NCBI RefSeq assembly: GCF_042650885.1
Contig: NZ_JBHSBU010000001.1
Coordinates: 248,001-312,000, forward strand
Reading direction: 5' to 3'
DNA from: Chitinimonas_A lacunae
Lineage (GTDB): Bacteria; Pseudomonadota; Gammaproteobacteria; Burkholderiales; Chitinimonadaceae
Length of the DNA: 64,000 nt
The translations under genes were made by a program, and so were the position numbers. Of this stretch, positions 57,745 through 64,000 are shown piece by piece (the stretch's first letter is position 1; every line of letters begins with the position of its first letter). The notes below the pieces were generated by a model, which saw nothing but the letters and a program-made list of their open reading frames with translations, was not told the DNA's origin and made no database searches.

Positions 57745-58287
57745 TCAGGGGATGATCCCGAGACGGACCTTCACCTTGATCTCATCGAGCCACCGCTGGC
57801 GGTAGTGGCGAGCCATTTGGTCGATCTGAACTCGGCCGACGCCGGCTTGCTGGGCCAATTGCTCCAGAGACGTCACCAGATCGAGCCAGTCGAGACGACC
57901 GGCGGCGACGATCGCCGCCTTGTCCGCCGTCGATAGCAGCAGCTTGACTGTCCCCATCAATCCTTGGTCATGGAGCCAGGCCAGCAAGTGAAGCTCCCCG
58001 GCGTCGAGTCCAGCGCTGGCCGGATGGGCAAGCCCGAACCGGGCGATGGTGCGTTTGTCGACCGGGTGGCGCGCCGACAAACCTGCGACCAGAACGTCGC
58101 GATCGACAGCTACGTGGCGCGGATCAGTCGGGTCCCCTGTCAGGGCCTCCTCGACGCACTTCTCGACGGTTTCAATCGAAAAGGTCGTTGCCAGTGATGA
58201 CCAGCACCCAACGCGGAAGGCTTCGAGGATGACATTGGTGTCGACGAAAACGCGGACCCGGGCGTGAGGAGCGACGACCTGCTGCAT
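57745..58287 (-). CDS. PIN-domain ribonuclease-like protein (180 aa)
   Basis: The start of the PIN fold is VFVDTNVILEAFR (residues about 13-25), with Asp16 and Glu22. Further acidic residues are in TVEKCVEEAL, LDAGELHLLAWLHD (about 113-126) and STADKAAI. PIN proteins cleave RNA and often serve as toxins. The gene is 12 bases behind the XRE-ImmA gene. A PIN-like protein next to an XRE-ImmA protease recalls toxin-antitoxin pairs in which the ImmA protein is the regulator. Confidence 0.78.
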   Translation of the reverse strand: MQQVVAPHARVRVFVDTNVILEAFRVGCWSSLATTFSIETVEKCVEEALTGDPTDPRHVAVDRDVLVAGLSARHPVDKRTIARFGLAHPASAGLDAGELHLLAWLHDQGLMGTVKLLLSTADKAAIVAAGRLDWLDLVTSLEQLAQQAGVGRVQIDQMARHYRQRWLDEIKVKVRLGIIP

Positions 58288-58299
58288 TCCGGGCGCACC

Positions 58300-59418
58300 T
58301 CAAAGCTCATAGGGCGCAGCCAAGGAGTGCTCAGCAAACAGGTCGACCAGCTGCGTGAGGCTCATGCCCATCGCCTTAGCTGCCTTACGCGCCGACAGCC
58401 TCCCATGGTCGATCGCCCGATGCAGCATCGCAACGAACACAGGCGAGAAACGCTTCGGAGTTGCAGATCGCGAGAGCCGCTGCCGCTCAGACAGGAGCGC
58501 CTGGCGCGTCGGCTCCGTGATCCATCGCAGGTTGAACAGCCGCCACGCCAGCGCTGCTGGCGCCACGCGAAGTTGGGCTGCAATCTCCGCTAGGTGGGCT
58601 GCGTCGTCGATGCGGCGCCGGTCAATCAGACGGTCCAGCGATGCCGTCGGCATGAGCAGCGCAGCCGCGAAGTTGTTGGCCAGTTGCTCGATGCGCTTGC
58701 CCCGGGAGCGGTCCTCAACCGAGTTCGATTCCCGGTGGTCGGGCTGCATCGCGTCCCAAGTCAGCGCATGGAACAGCTCATGCGCGAGGTCGTAGAAGCG
58801 CCGCGATTCAGGCTCGTTACGGTTGATAAGGATGACGCCCAGATCCTGCAAGTGGCAGGTCGCGCCTGAAATCGACTCGCCTTCCTCGGTTTGGACGGTA
58901 TCCACGAACAGCACCGGAATGTCGAGACCGCGCTCCACGCGCTCGATCAGGCGCTCGGCGGGCACATCACCCAACTCCAGCGCCTGTACGAGGCTTTCGG
59001 CCCGCGCCTGGGCATCCTCGAACGAGGACTGCGCGGTGAGCCGCAGGCTGTGCTTGAGCGGGCCTTGCTGGTTCTCTGACGCCCTCAGCCATCGCAGGAG
59101 CCCGATCCACTGGCCCGCCTTTAGCTCGAACGCGTCCAGGCTCGCCTCGTCGATCTCGGGAGCTGCGCGCCAGTTGAACTGAGCCTCGCCGGTGACAGCG
59201 AACGGGTCCAGAAAGAACTCGACGTCGCGGTCGAGCACGTCGGACAGCAGGACCAACTCATCTGGCTTCACCAGCCGCTTGCCCTTCTCGATGTCCGACA
59301 GCGTCTGCCGATCGTTGATGCCCATCGCGGCAGTCAACTGTTCTTGCGTCCAGCCCTTGCCCTCGCGTGCAGCTTTCACGCGATAGCCCACCAAGCGAGG
59401 GGAAAGACGGTCGAGCAT
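58300..59418 (-). CDS. XRE-family regulator with ImmA/IrrE metallopeptidase domain (372 aa)
   Basis: ATG 59418 has AGAGGA seven bases upstream. Residues about 13-65 form an XRE helix-turn-helix (GWTQEQLTAAMGINDRQTLS). The zinc-protease motif is LAHELFHALTWD (HExxH at 213-217), and the third ligand is in RIEQLANNFAAALLMP (about residue 244). A C-terminal HTH-like segment follows (LSARKAAKAMGMSLTQLVDL). ImmA/IrrE proteins cleave repressors or are regulated protease switches. It probably binds the palindrome upstream and controls the PIN/737-residue genes. Confidence 0.9.
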   Translation of the reverse strand: MLDRLSPRLVGYRVKAAREGKGWTQEQLTAAMGINDRQTLSDIEKGKRLVKPDELVLLSDVLDRDVEFFLDPFAVTGEAQFNWRAAPEIDEASLDAFELKAGQWIGLLRWLRASENQQGPLKHSLRLTAQSSFEDAQARAESLVQALELGDVPAERLIERVERGLDIPVLFVDTVQTEEGESISGATCHLQDLGVILINRNEPESRRFYDLAHELFHALTWDAMQPDHRESNSVEDRSRGKRIEQLANNFAAALLMPTASLDRLIDRRRIDDAAHLAEIAAQLRVAPAALAWRLFNLRWITEPTRQALLSERQRLSRSATPKRFSPVFVAMLHRAIDHGRLSARKAAKAMGMSLTQLVDLFAEHSLAAPYEL

Positions 59419-59450
59419 GGCAGTCCTCTGAGGAAAGAACCGCATTTTAT

Positions 59451-59474
59451 TCTTGCGAAACAAGATTCGCAAGA
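59451..59474. promoter_or_regulatory. Palindromic operator of the XRE-ImmA cassette
   Basis: TCTTGCGAA (59451-59459) and TTCGCAAGA (59466-59474) form a perfect 9-base inverted repeat with a 6-base spacer, 32 bases upstream of the XRE-ImmA start. This is the expected position for an autoregulatory operator. The gap to 59558 should contain the divergent rightward promoter. Confidence 0.78.
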
Positions 59475-59557
59475 TAAAGACGCGTTGCTATGCGTTGCCA
59501 TCCGTTTCGGACGGCCTCGCGGACCATCACTGACGGTTTCGACTCCCTAGATCCGTC

Positions 59558-59752
59558 ATGAAGAACCTCGAACTTACATCTCCCGCGGAGATGCAGCCCG
59601 CCGCCCGTGCTGCTGAGATCACTTGCATCCTTGCGGCAGCCATCGTCCGCGGCACCCCCGCCGAGCCTCCAACAGAGAGTCCGGTTGACCTTGGCTTCTT
59701 GCCCGACCAGCGCGTTCATGCAACCCCCTATCCAACGGAGAAGTTGTCATGA
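59558..59752 (+). CDS. Small hypothetical protein of the recombinase operon (64 aa)
   Basis: The product (MKNLELTSPAEMQPAARAAE) overlaps the DUF2924 gene by 4 bases (ATGA), which supports that it is real. A helical segment (ITCILAAAIVRG) and a proline-rich end are visible. Similar small genes precede DUF2924-recombinase pairs. The function is unknown. Confidence 0.6.
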   Translation: MKNLELTSPAEMQPAARAAEITCILAAAIVRGTPAEPPTESPVDLGFLPDQRVHATPYPTEKLS

Positions 59753-60192
59753 ACGAGAAGTCAGCGTCCATTGCGGCGCGGATCGCCGACCTGGGTCATC
59801 TCCCGATGGCCGAGCTGTGGGTCCTGTGGGACCGGTACTTCGAGCGCCGGCCCGAACATCCGAATCGCACGCACGTCGAGTCCCGCATCGCCTACAAGCT
59901 GCAGGAAGAAGCCTTCGGCGGACTCGCACCCGAAACGCGCCAGCGCCTTGAGGCCATCGGCGTCAAGCACTCCAAGATCAAACTGCGCGCGCGCCCGCGC
60001 AAGTTCGACTTCGCGCCAGGCACTGTGCTGCTGCGCGAATGGGGCGAGCGCGAGCATCGGGTGACGGTCGACGCCGACGGTCACTTCGAATACGAAGGCC
60101 GCCGCTTCAAGAGCCTGACCGCCGTGGCGCGGCACATCACCGGCCAGCATTGGAGCGGCCCGCTGTTCTTCGGCCTGAAGGGAGGTGTCTGA
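59749..60192 (+). CDS. DUF2924-family protein (147 aa)
   Basis: DUF2924 features are clear: LGHLPMAELWVLWDRYFERR, SRIAYKLQEEAFGGL, and GTVLLREWGEREHRVTV with FEYEGRRFKSLTAVARHITG, then WSGPLFFGL. The family is nearly always directly upstream of a resolvase-type recombinase and is thought to be an accessory DNA-binding factor. It shares one base with the recombinase start (TGATG). Confidence 0.88.
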   Translation: MNEKSASIAARIADLGHLPMAELWVLWDRYFERRPEHPNRTHVESRIAYKLQEEAFGGLAPETRQRLEAIGVKHSKIKLRARPRKFDFAPGTVLLREWGEREHRVTVDADGHFEYEGRRFKSLTAVARHITGQHWSGPLFFGLKGGV

Positions 60193-61571
60193 TGGCGGAG
60201 ATCGCATCCTCGAAGCCGCGCAAACGCTGCGCGGTCTACTGCCGGGTGTCGTCGGATGAACGACTCGACCAGGAGTTCAACTCCATCGACGCGCAGAAGG
60301 AGGCGGGCCATGCCTTCATCGCCAGCCAACGCGCCGAGGGGTGGATTCCGGTCGTCGACGACTACGACGACCCCGGCTACTCCGGCGGCAACACCGAGCG
60401 GCCGGCCCTCAAGCGTCTGCTGGCCGACATCGAGCGCGGGTTGGTCGACATTGTGGTGGTCTACAAGATCGACCGCCTCACGCGCAGCCTGGCCGACTTC
60501 TCCAAGATGGTCGAGGTGTTCGAGCGCCAGGGCGTGTCCTTCGTGTCGGTCACGCAGCAGTTCAACACCACCACCTCGATGGGGCGGCTGACGCTGAATA
60601 TCCTGCTGTCCTTCGCCCAGTTCGAGCGCGAGGTCACCGGCGAGCGTATCCGCGACAAGATCGCCGCCGCCAAGAAGAAGGGAATGTGGATGGGCGGCGT
60701 GCCCACCATCGGCTACGACGTGGTCAACCGCCAACTGGTGGTCAACCCAGCCGAGGCGGCGGTGGTGCGGCGGATGTTCGAAGAGATGCTGACCATCGGA
60801 TCACCCACGCAGATCGCCGCCCGGTTGACTGCCGAGGGCGTCACGACCAAGGCATGGACGACCCAGGACGGCCGCGTGCGTACCGGCACGCGCATCGACA
60901 AGAAGTACATCCACAAGGTGCTGCGCAACCGCATCTATCTCGGAGAACTGTCAAATCGCGGCCAGTGGTACCCGGCGCAGCACGAACCGATCATCGAACG
61001 CCAGCTGTGGGATCAGGTGCATGCGGTGCTGGCCCGCGACAGCCACGCGCGGTCGGTGGACACCAAGATCCGCTCGCGCAACGACGCGCTGCTGCGGGGG
61101 CTGCTGTACGCGCCGACGGGCGAACGCATGTACCCCACGTACTCGCGCAAGAACGGCCGCAAGTACCAGTACTACGTCTCCAAGTCTGAGAGCCGGTTCG
61201 GCGCACCCGGCAAGAGCTACGAGCGCCTGCCCGCCGGCGAGATCGAAGCGGCGGTCGTGGCCCAGATCCGGACCGTGCTCACCAGCCCCGAATCCGTCGC
61301 CGCCGTCGTGCGCCAGGTCCAGCGCCAGGGCGCGCCCATGGACGAAGCCGCCGTCGTGATGGCGATGGGGCGGCTGAACGACGTGTGGGATCAGCTCTTC
61401 CCGGTCGAGCGGCACCGCATTGCCAACCTCATGATCGAGCGCATCGACCTCGTCCACACCGACGAGATGCAGGGGATCAAGGTGAAGTGGCGCGAACTGG
61501 GCTGGGACGCTTTGATTGGCGAGTTCGCGCCCAGGAGCATCGGCGCCGAGTTGCTGGAGGTCGAAGCATGA
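60192..61571 (+). CDS. Serine recombinase with recombinase domain (459 aa)
   Basis: The resolvase catalytic domain starts RCAVYCRVSSDERLDQEFNS with the nucleophilic serine, followed by YKIDRLTRSLADFSKMVEVF and LLSFAQFEREVTGERIRDKI. A recombinase domain (IGYDVVNRQLVVNPAEAAVV, HKVLRNRIYLGELSNRGQW) follows. The zinc-ribbon cysteines normally found after it are absent. The length is near the usual 450-550 residues. It probably mobilises or inverts this element; whether it integrates at ssrA is open. Confidence 0.9.
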   Translation: MAEIASSKPRKRCAVYCRVSSDERLDQEFNSIDAQKEAGHAFIASQRAEGWIPVVDDYDDPGYSGGNTERPALKRLLADIERGLVDIVVVYKIDRLTRSLADFSKMVEVFERQGVSFVSVTQQFNTTTSMGRLTLNILLSFAQFEREVTGERIRDKIAAAKKKGMWMGGVPTIGYDVVNRQLVVNPAEAAVVRRMFEEMLTIGSPTQIAARLTAEGVTTKAWTTQDGRVRTGTRIDKKYIHKVLRNRIYLGELSNRGQWYPAQHEPIIERQLWDQVHAVLARDSHARSVDTKIRSRNDALLRGLLYAPTGERMYPTYSRKNGRKYQYYVSKSESRFGAPGKSYERLPAGEIEAAVVAQIRTVLTSPESVAAVVRQVQRQGAPMDEAAVVMAMGRLNDVWDQLFPVERHRIANLMIERIDLVHTDEMQGIKVKWRELGWDALIGEFAPRSIGAELLEVEA

Positions 61572-61951
61572 TAGACGGAGTTCGCGAAACCTTTGTGCCG
61601 CTGACCCTGCGGCGGCGCGGCGTGCGCCGGCTGGTTCAGCACAAGGCCGAGGACCGGGACACGCACGACAGCACGCTCATCGAAGGGATGGCAAGGGCCT
61701 TCCACTGGCAGCGGTTGTTGGACAGCGGCGCCATGCCGAGCGGCTCGGCCATTGCGCGTGCCGAAGGGCTGCACCACTCGGTGGTCAACGAACTGCTGCG
61801 CCTGACGCTGCTCGCGCCCGACATCGTTGAGCTGCTGATGGCCGGGCGACAGCCGCGCCGGATGAGCCTGATCTGGTTCCAGCGCAATCCGCTGCCGGTG
61901 GACTGGGCGGCGCAGCGCGAGATCGTGCGACGCTTCGAGGAGGCCGCGTGA
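61568..61951 (+). CDS. Recombinase-associated HTH-like protein A (127 aa)
   Basis: ATG 61568 overlaps the recombinase stop by 4 bases. The core (ARAFHWQRLLDSGAMPSGSA, IARAEGLHHSVVNELLRLTL) is an HTH of the kind found behind DUF2924-recombinase pairs. It is paralogous to the next gene. It may be a directionality factor or regulator of the recombinase; this is inference. Confidence 0.72.
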   Translation: MIDGVRETFVPLTLRRRGVRRLVQHKAEDRDTHDSTLIEGMARAFHWQRLLDSGAMPSGSAIARAEGLHHSVVNELLRLTLLAPDIVELLMAGRQPRRMSLIWFQRNPLPVDWAAQREIVRRFEEAA

Positions 61952-62421
61952 GCACCAAGCACCGCGGACGCTTCGAGGGGGCGCTAATCACCCAGAAACT
62001 CCCGGCGCCGGCCGGCGGCGTGAAGCTGGAAACCTTTCTGCCCTGGCGGCTCGTCCAGAGTGGCACCCGGCGCGCGGTGATCCCACCCCCTGGGGTCCGG
62101 ACGGCCGTCGAGGCGCACTCGACCTGGGCCGCTCCCGTGCGCACCGAGATCCCGGACACCGCACTCCTGCGAGCGCTTGGGCTGGCGCACCACTGGCAGC
62201 GGCTGCTCACCGAGGGACGGGTTGCCTCGGCGGCCGAGATCGCCATAGCCGAGGGGATGGACGTCTCGCAGGTCCATCGCCTTATGCGGCTGACCCTGCT
62301 GGCCCCCGAGTTAGTGGAGCGCCTCGCCGCCACCCCCGAGCTCCCCGTCGAGCGACTGCTGGGTCGCCCGTGGCCCTATGGCTGGGCCGAGCAGATCCGG
62401 GTGCTGGCCTCGATGCCCTGA
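61948..62421 (+). CDS. Recombinase-associated HTH-like protein B (157 aa)
   Basis: GTG 61948 overlaps the previous stop by 4 bases. The core (GLAHHWQRLLTEGRVASAAE, IAIAEGMDVSQVHRLMRLTL, LAPELVERLA) matches protein A closely, and an N-terminal extension of about 70 residues (AGGVKLETFLPWRLVQSG) is its own. It is the last gene before the terminator at 62444. Confidence 0.72.
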   Translation: MSTKHRGRFEGALITQKLPAPAGGVKLETFLPWRLVQSGTRRAVIPPPGVRTAVEAHSTWAAPVRTEIPDTALLRALGLAHHWQRLLTEGRVASAAEIAIAEGMDVSQVHRLMRLTLLAPELVERLAATPELPVERLLGRPWPYGWAEQIRVLASMP

Positions 62422-62443
62422 CGGGCCCTGTCATCACATCGCC

Positions 62444-62465
62444 GCCGCCTTCGGGCGGCCTTTTT
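62444..62465 (+). terminator. Rho-independent terminator of the recombinase operon
   Basis: GCCGCC-TTCG-GGCGGC with a stable UUCG loop is followed by CTTTTT. It lies 23 bases after the last stop. The stretch 62466-62687 contains nothing I can identify and probably contains the island boundary. Confidence 0.85.
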
Positions 62466-62694
62466 GCGGCCTGACGATCTCTCTCGGTCACCGCCGCCGG
62501 GCAGTTGCCGACTGCAACCGGCGCCGCTAAGTCCTTGATGGAGCACGTACAGGTCCCCGGAGTCCTCCACGGACACTGAGCGAAAAACAGAGAACAGAGA
62601 GGCCGTGAGGGGCGAAGGCGGTCCGAGCTCAAAGGCTGCGTCCGCAAGATCACGCCGTGAACACGCGCCAACACGCGGGGAACGCGCAAGAAAA

Positions 62695-62720
62695 AAGGCC
62701 AACCGATAAGGGTTGGCCTT
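62695..62720 (-). terminator. Rho-independent terminator of ssrA
   Basis: AAGGCCAACC / GGTTGGCCTT with a 6-base loop is followed on the minus strand by a T run (62694 to 62691). It starts 8 bases after the tmRNA 3' end. Confidence 0.88.
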
Positions 62721-62727
62721 GGGTAAA

Positions 62728-63089
62728 TGGTGGAGACGGCGGGAATTGAACCCGCGTCCGGAAGCCCTCTACGGTAAGTTCTACATGCGTAGCCAGGTCT
62801 ATTTAGTTTTAACCGTTGCACCGCCGACTGGCAGGCTGAACAACGGCGAGTCACCTAAGTTTAACACTCAACCAAGTAACCCGATTGAGCGCGATCTCAT
62901 GTAAAGAGACGCTGCTGCGGTTTGACCCGCCTAACCCATGAGCAGATTAGCGCAGCGTCCGGCTGGATTAAGCAGCCAGAGCGTAAGTTTCGTCGTTGGC
63001 GACTATTTAAATTCAGCGTTTTACGGGAGTCTGAGATCCCGGCATGCCCTTAGCCGCTTTGCAACCCCCGTCGAAGCCATGTCGTCCCC
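62728..63089 (-). ncRNA. ssrA: Transfer-messenger RNA (tmRNA), 362 nt
   Basis: On the minus strand the molecule begins GGGGACGACATGGCTTCGAC at 63089 and ends CCGCCGTCTCCACCA at 62728, including the CCA. The ends pair as an alanine-tRNA-like acceptor stem, and the T-arm GGTTCAATTCC is intact. The open frame (62968-63000) encodes ANDETYALAA followed by TAA, the Neisseria-type tag. It rescues stalled ribosomes together with SmpB. Its 3' end is a common integration target, and the island ends right beside it. Confidence 0.96.
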
Positions 63090-63116
63090 GCTGGGTAAAG
63101 CGATAAGTTAACGACG

Positions 63117-63146
63117 ATTATACCCTGGCTTTGGGCAGCAGGTCGA
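63117..63146 (-). promoter_or_regulatory. Promoter of ssrA inside the end of gph
   Basis: On the minus strand a perfect TATAAT (63122 to 63117) overlaps the gph stop codon, with TCGACC 18 bases upstream as a weak -35. Transcription would begin near 63110, leaving about 20 bases for RNase P to remove. Confidence 0.7.
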
Positions 63147-63783
63147 GCAGTTCGAGCGGCTTCTCGATGCGCAGATCGGCGCCCCAGGTGTCGGGTTGTT
63201 CGCTGGCGTCGATATAGCCGTAGGCCGCCAGCACCGTGGTCATCCCGACGGCTCGGCCGGCGGCGATGTCGCGTTCGGCGTCGCCGACATACCAGCAAGT
63301 GGCCGGGTCAACCCCCAGGGCTTCGCAGGCATAGCGCATCGGTCGAGGGTCAGGCTTGGCGAAGCCAACGGTATCGCCTGATACCACCACGCCCGGATCG
63401 ACCGCCAGCCCCAAGGTCGGAACCAGCCGATCGGTAAAGCGCATCGGCTTGTTGGTGATGATGCCCCAGGCGATACCGCGTGCCGTCAACTGGGCCAACA
63501 GATCGTTGACCCCATCGAACAGGCAGGTACTGGCACAGAAATGGTCTTCGTAGTGATCGAGAAAACGCTGGCGCAGTGTTTCGAAATCAGGCGCTTCGCG
63601 CTCGATGCCAAAACCCAGCCGAATCAAGCCCCGGGCGCCATGGCTGGCGATCGGGCGGATCAGCGAGTGCTCGACCGGCTGTCGTCCTTCTTCTGCCAGC
63701 AGATGGTTAAGCGCGGCGCCCAGATCGAGGGCCGTATCGGCCAGGGTGCCGTCGAGATCGAACAAAATAGCGTGCGGCGACAT
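63118..63783 (-). CDS. gph: Phosphoglycolate phosphatase, HAD superfamily (221 aa)
   Basis: HAD motifs are complete: ILFDLDGTLADTALDLGAAL (motif I), GIITNKPMRFTDRLVP (motif II/III), FAKPDPRPMRYACEALGV and CWYVGDAERDIAAGRAVGM (motif IV). It removes phosphate from 2-phosphoglycolate formed in DNA repair. It follows ubiG by 2 bases, the conserved order in betaproteobacteria and gammaproteobacteria, so this is backbone chromosome. Confidence 0.92.
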   Translation of the reverse strand: MSPHAILFDLDGTLADTALDLGAALNHLLAEEGRQPVEHSLIRPIASHGARGLIRLGFGIEREAPDFETLRQRFLDHYEDHFCASTCLFDGVNDLLAQLTARGIAWGIITNKPMRFTDRLVPTLGLAVDPGVVVSGDTVGFAKPDPRPMRYACEALGVDPATCWYVGDAERDIAAGRAVGMTTVLAAYGYIDASEQPDTWGADLRIEKPLELLDLLPKARV

Positions 63784-63785
63784 GG

Positions 63786-64000
63786 TCAGTCCGGTTTGCG
63801 ATAGGCCGCCAGATAATTGACGCTGGCGTCGTCGTTAAGGAAATAGCGCTGGCCCAATACCGAATAGCCCATGCCTTTGAGCTCCACCAGTTCCAGCCCG
63901 GCAGTGCGCGCCATCCGCGCCAGCTCAGACGGTTTGATAAAGCGAGCATAGTCATGGGTGCCGCGCGGCAGCAGGCCAAGCAGGTACTCGGCTCCCAATA
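63786..64000 (-). CDS. ubiG: C-terminal end of UbiG, ubiquinone O-methyltransferase (partial)
   Basis: The frame runs off the right edge. The visible 70 residues (AEYLLGLLPRGTHDYARFIK, PSELARMARTAGLELVELKG, LGQRYFLNDDASVNYLAAYR) match the UbiG C-terminus, including the KPSEL-ARM segment. UbiG performs both O-methylations of ubiquinone synthesis with S-adenosylmethionine. It is the upstream member of the ubiG-gph operon. Confidence 0.9.
   Translation of the reverse strand, partial: LGAEYLLGLLPRGTHDYARFIKPSELARMARTAGLELVELKGMGYSVLGQRYFLNDDASVNYLAAYRKPD

Noticed and set aside
62713..62904. 63-codon rightward frame
   Set aside because: It lies inside ssrA on the opposite strand and reads the T-arm as protein.

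Overview
The window looks like the chromosome of a high-GC betaproteobacterium, probably Neisseriales-like. The tmRNA at the right end encodes the proteolysis tag ANDETYALAA, the tag I know from Neisseria and Chromobacterium, and it is followed by gph and ubiG in a chromosomal arrangement. Genes carry few introns of interest: most of the window is tightly packed operons with stop/start overlaps. Attribution to a genus is not possible from the sequence alone.

Layout. 1-2.9 kb is a decayed polymorphic-toxin (Rhs) locus: a low-GC toxin tip and immunity gene, a truncated IS5-type transposase fused in frame to an Rhs YD-repeat fragment, and an intact IS481-type element. 2.9-23 kb is chromosomal: a LysR regulator with a periplasmic binding protein; a Lux-like acyl activation/reduction cluster without luciferase (MFS exporter, LuxE, LuxC-LuxE fusion, PaaK-like enzyme, GNAT); a glycan or glycolipid modification cluster (two family 2 glycosyltransferases, FAD enzyme, epimerase, sugar isomerase, small flippase-like protein, giant membrane protein); and a PAS-GGDEF diguanylate cyclase. 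23.3-24.8 kb holds small orphan genes of toxin/immunity type.

24.9-62.7 kb is a composite island that ends beside ssrA. Its left part is a defence block: HigBA, a double-HTH protein, a ribbon-helix-helix regulator, a BsuMI/LlaJI-type restriction-modification system (two C5 methyltransferases, an extra restriction gene, McrB-like and McrC-like proteins, Vsr), and a DUF262/DUF1524 (GmrSD-like) nuclease. Its middle, 34.9-55.4 kb, is one long leftward phage operon: HTH, Bro-N, Sak4-like ATPase, nuclease, primase-helicase, two ParB-methyltransferases, HNH, terminases, portal, protease, capsid, connectors and a lysis cassette with Rz1 nested in Rz. No tail gene is present. Its right part has a self-contained three-gene cassette (XRE-ImmA protease, PIN nuclease, unknown 737-residue protein) and a rightward DUF2924-serine recombinase operon.

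Most interesting: the XRE-ImmA/PIN/737-residue cassette, which has its own palindromic operator and no recognised large component; the luciferase-free Lux cluster with a LuxC-LuxE fusion; and the tail-less head-plus-lysis element, which may be a phage satellite or a phage whose tail genes were replaced by the defence block.
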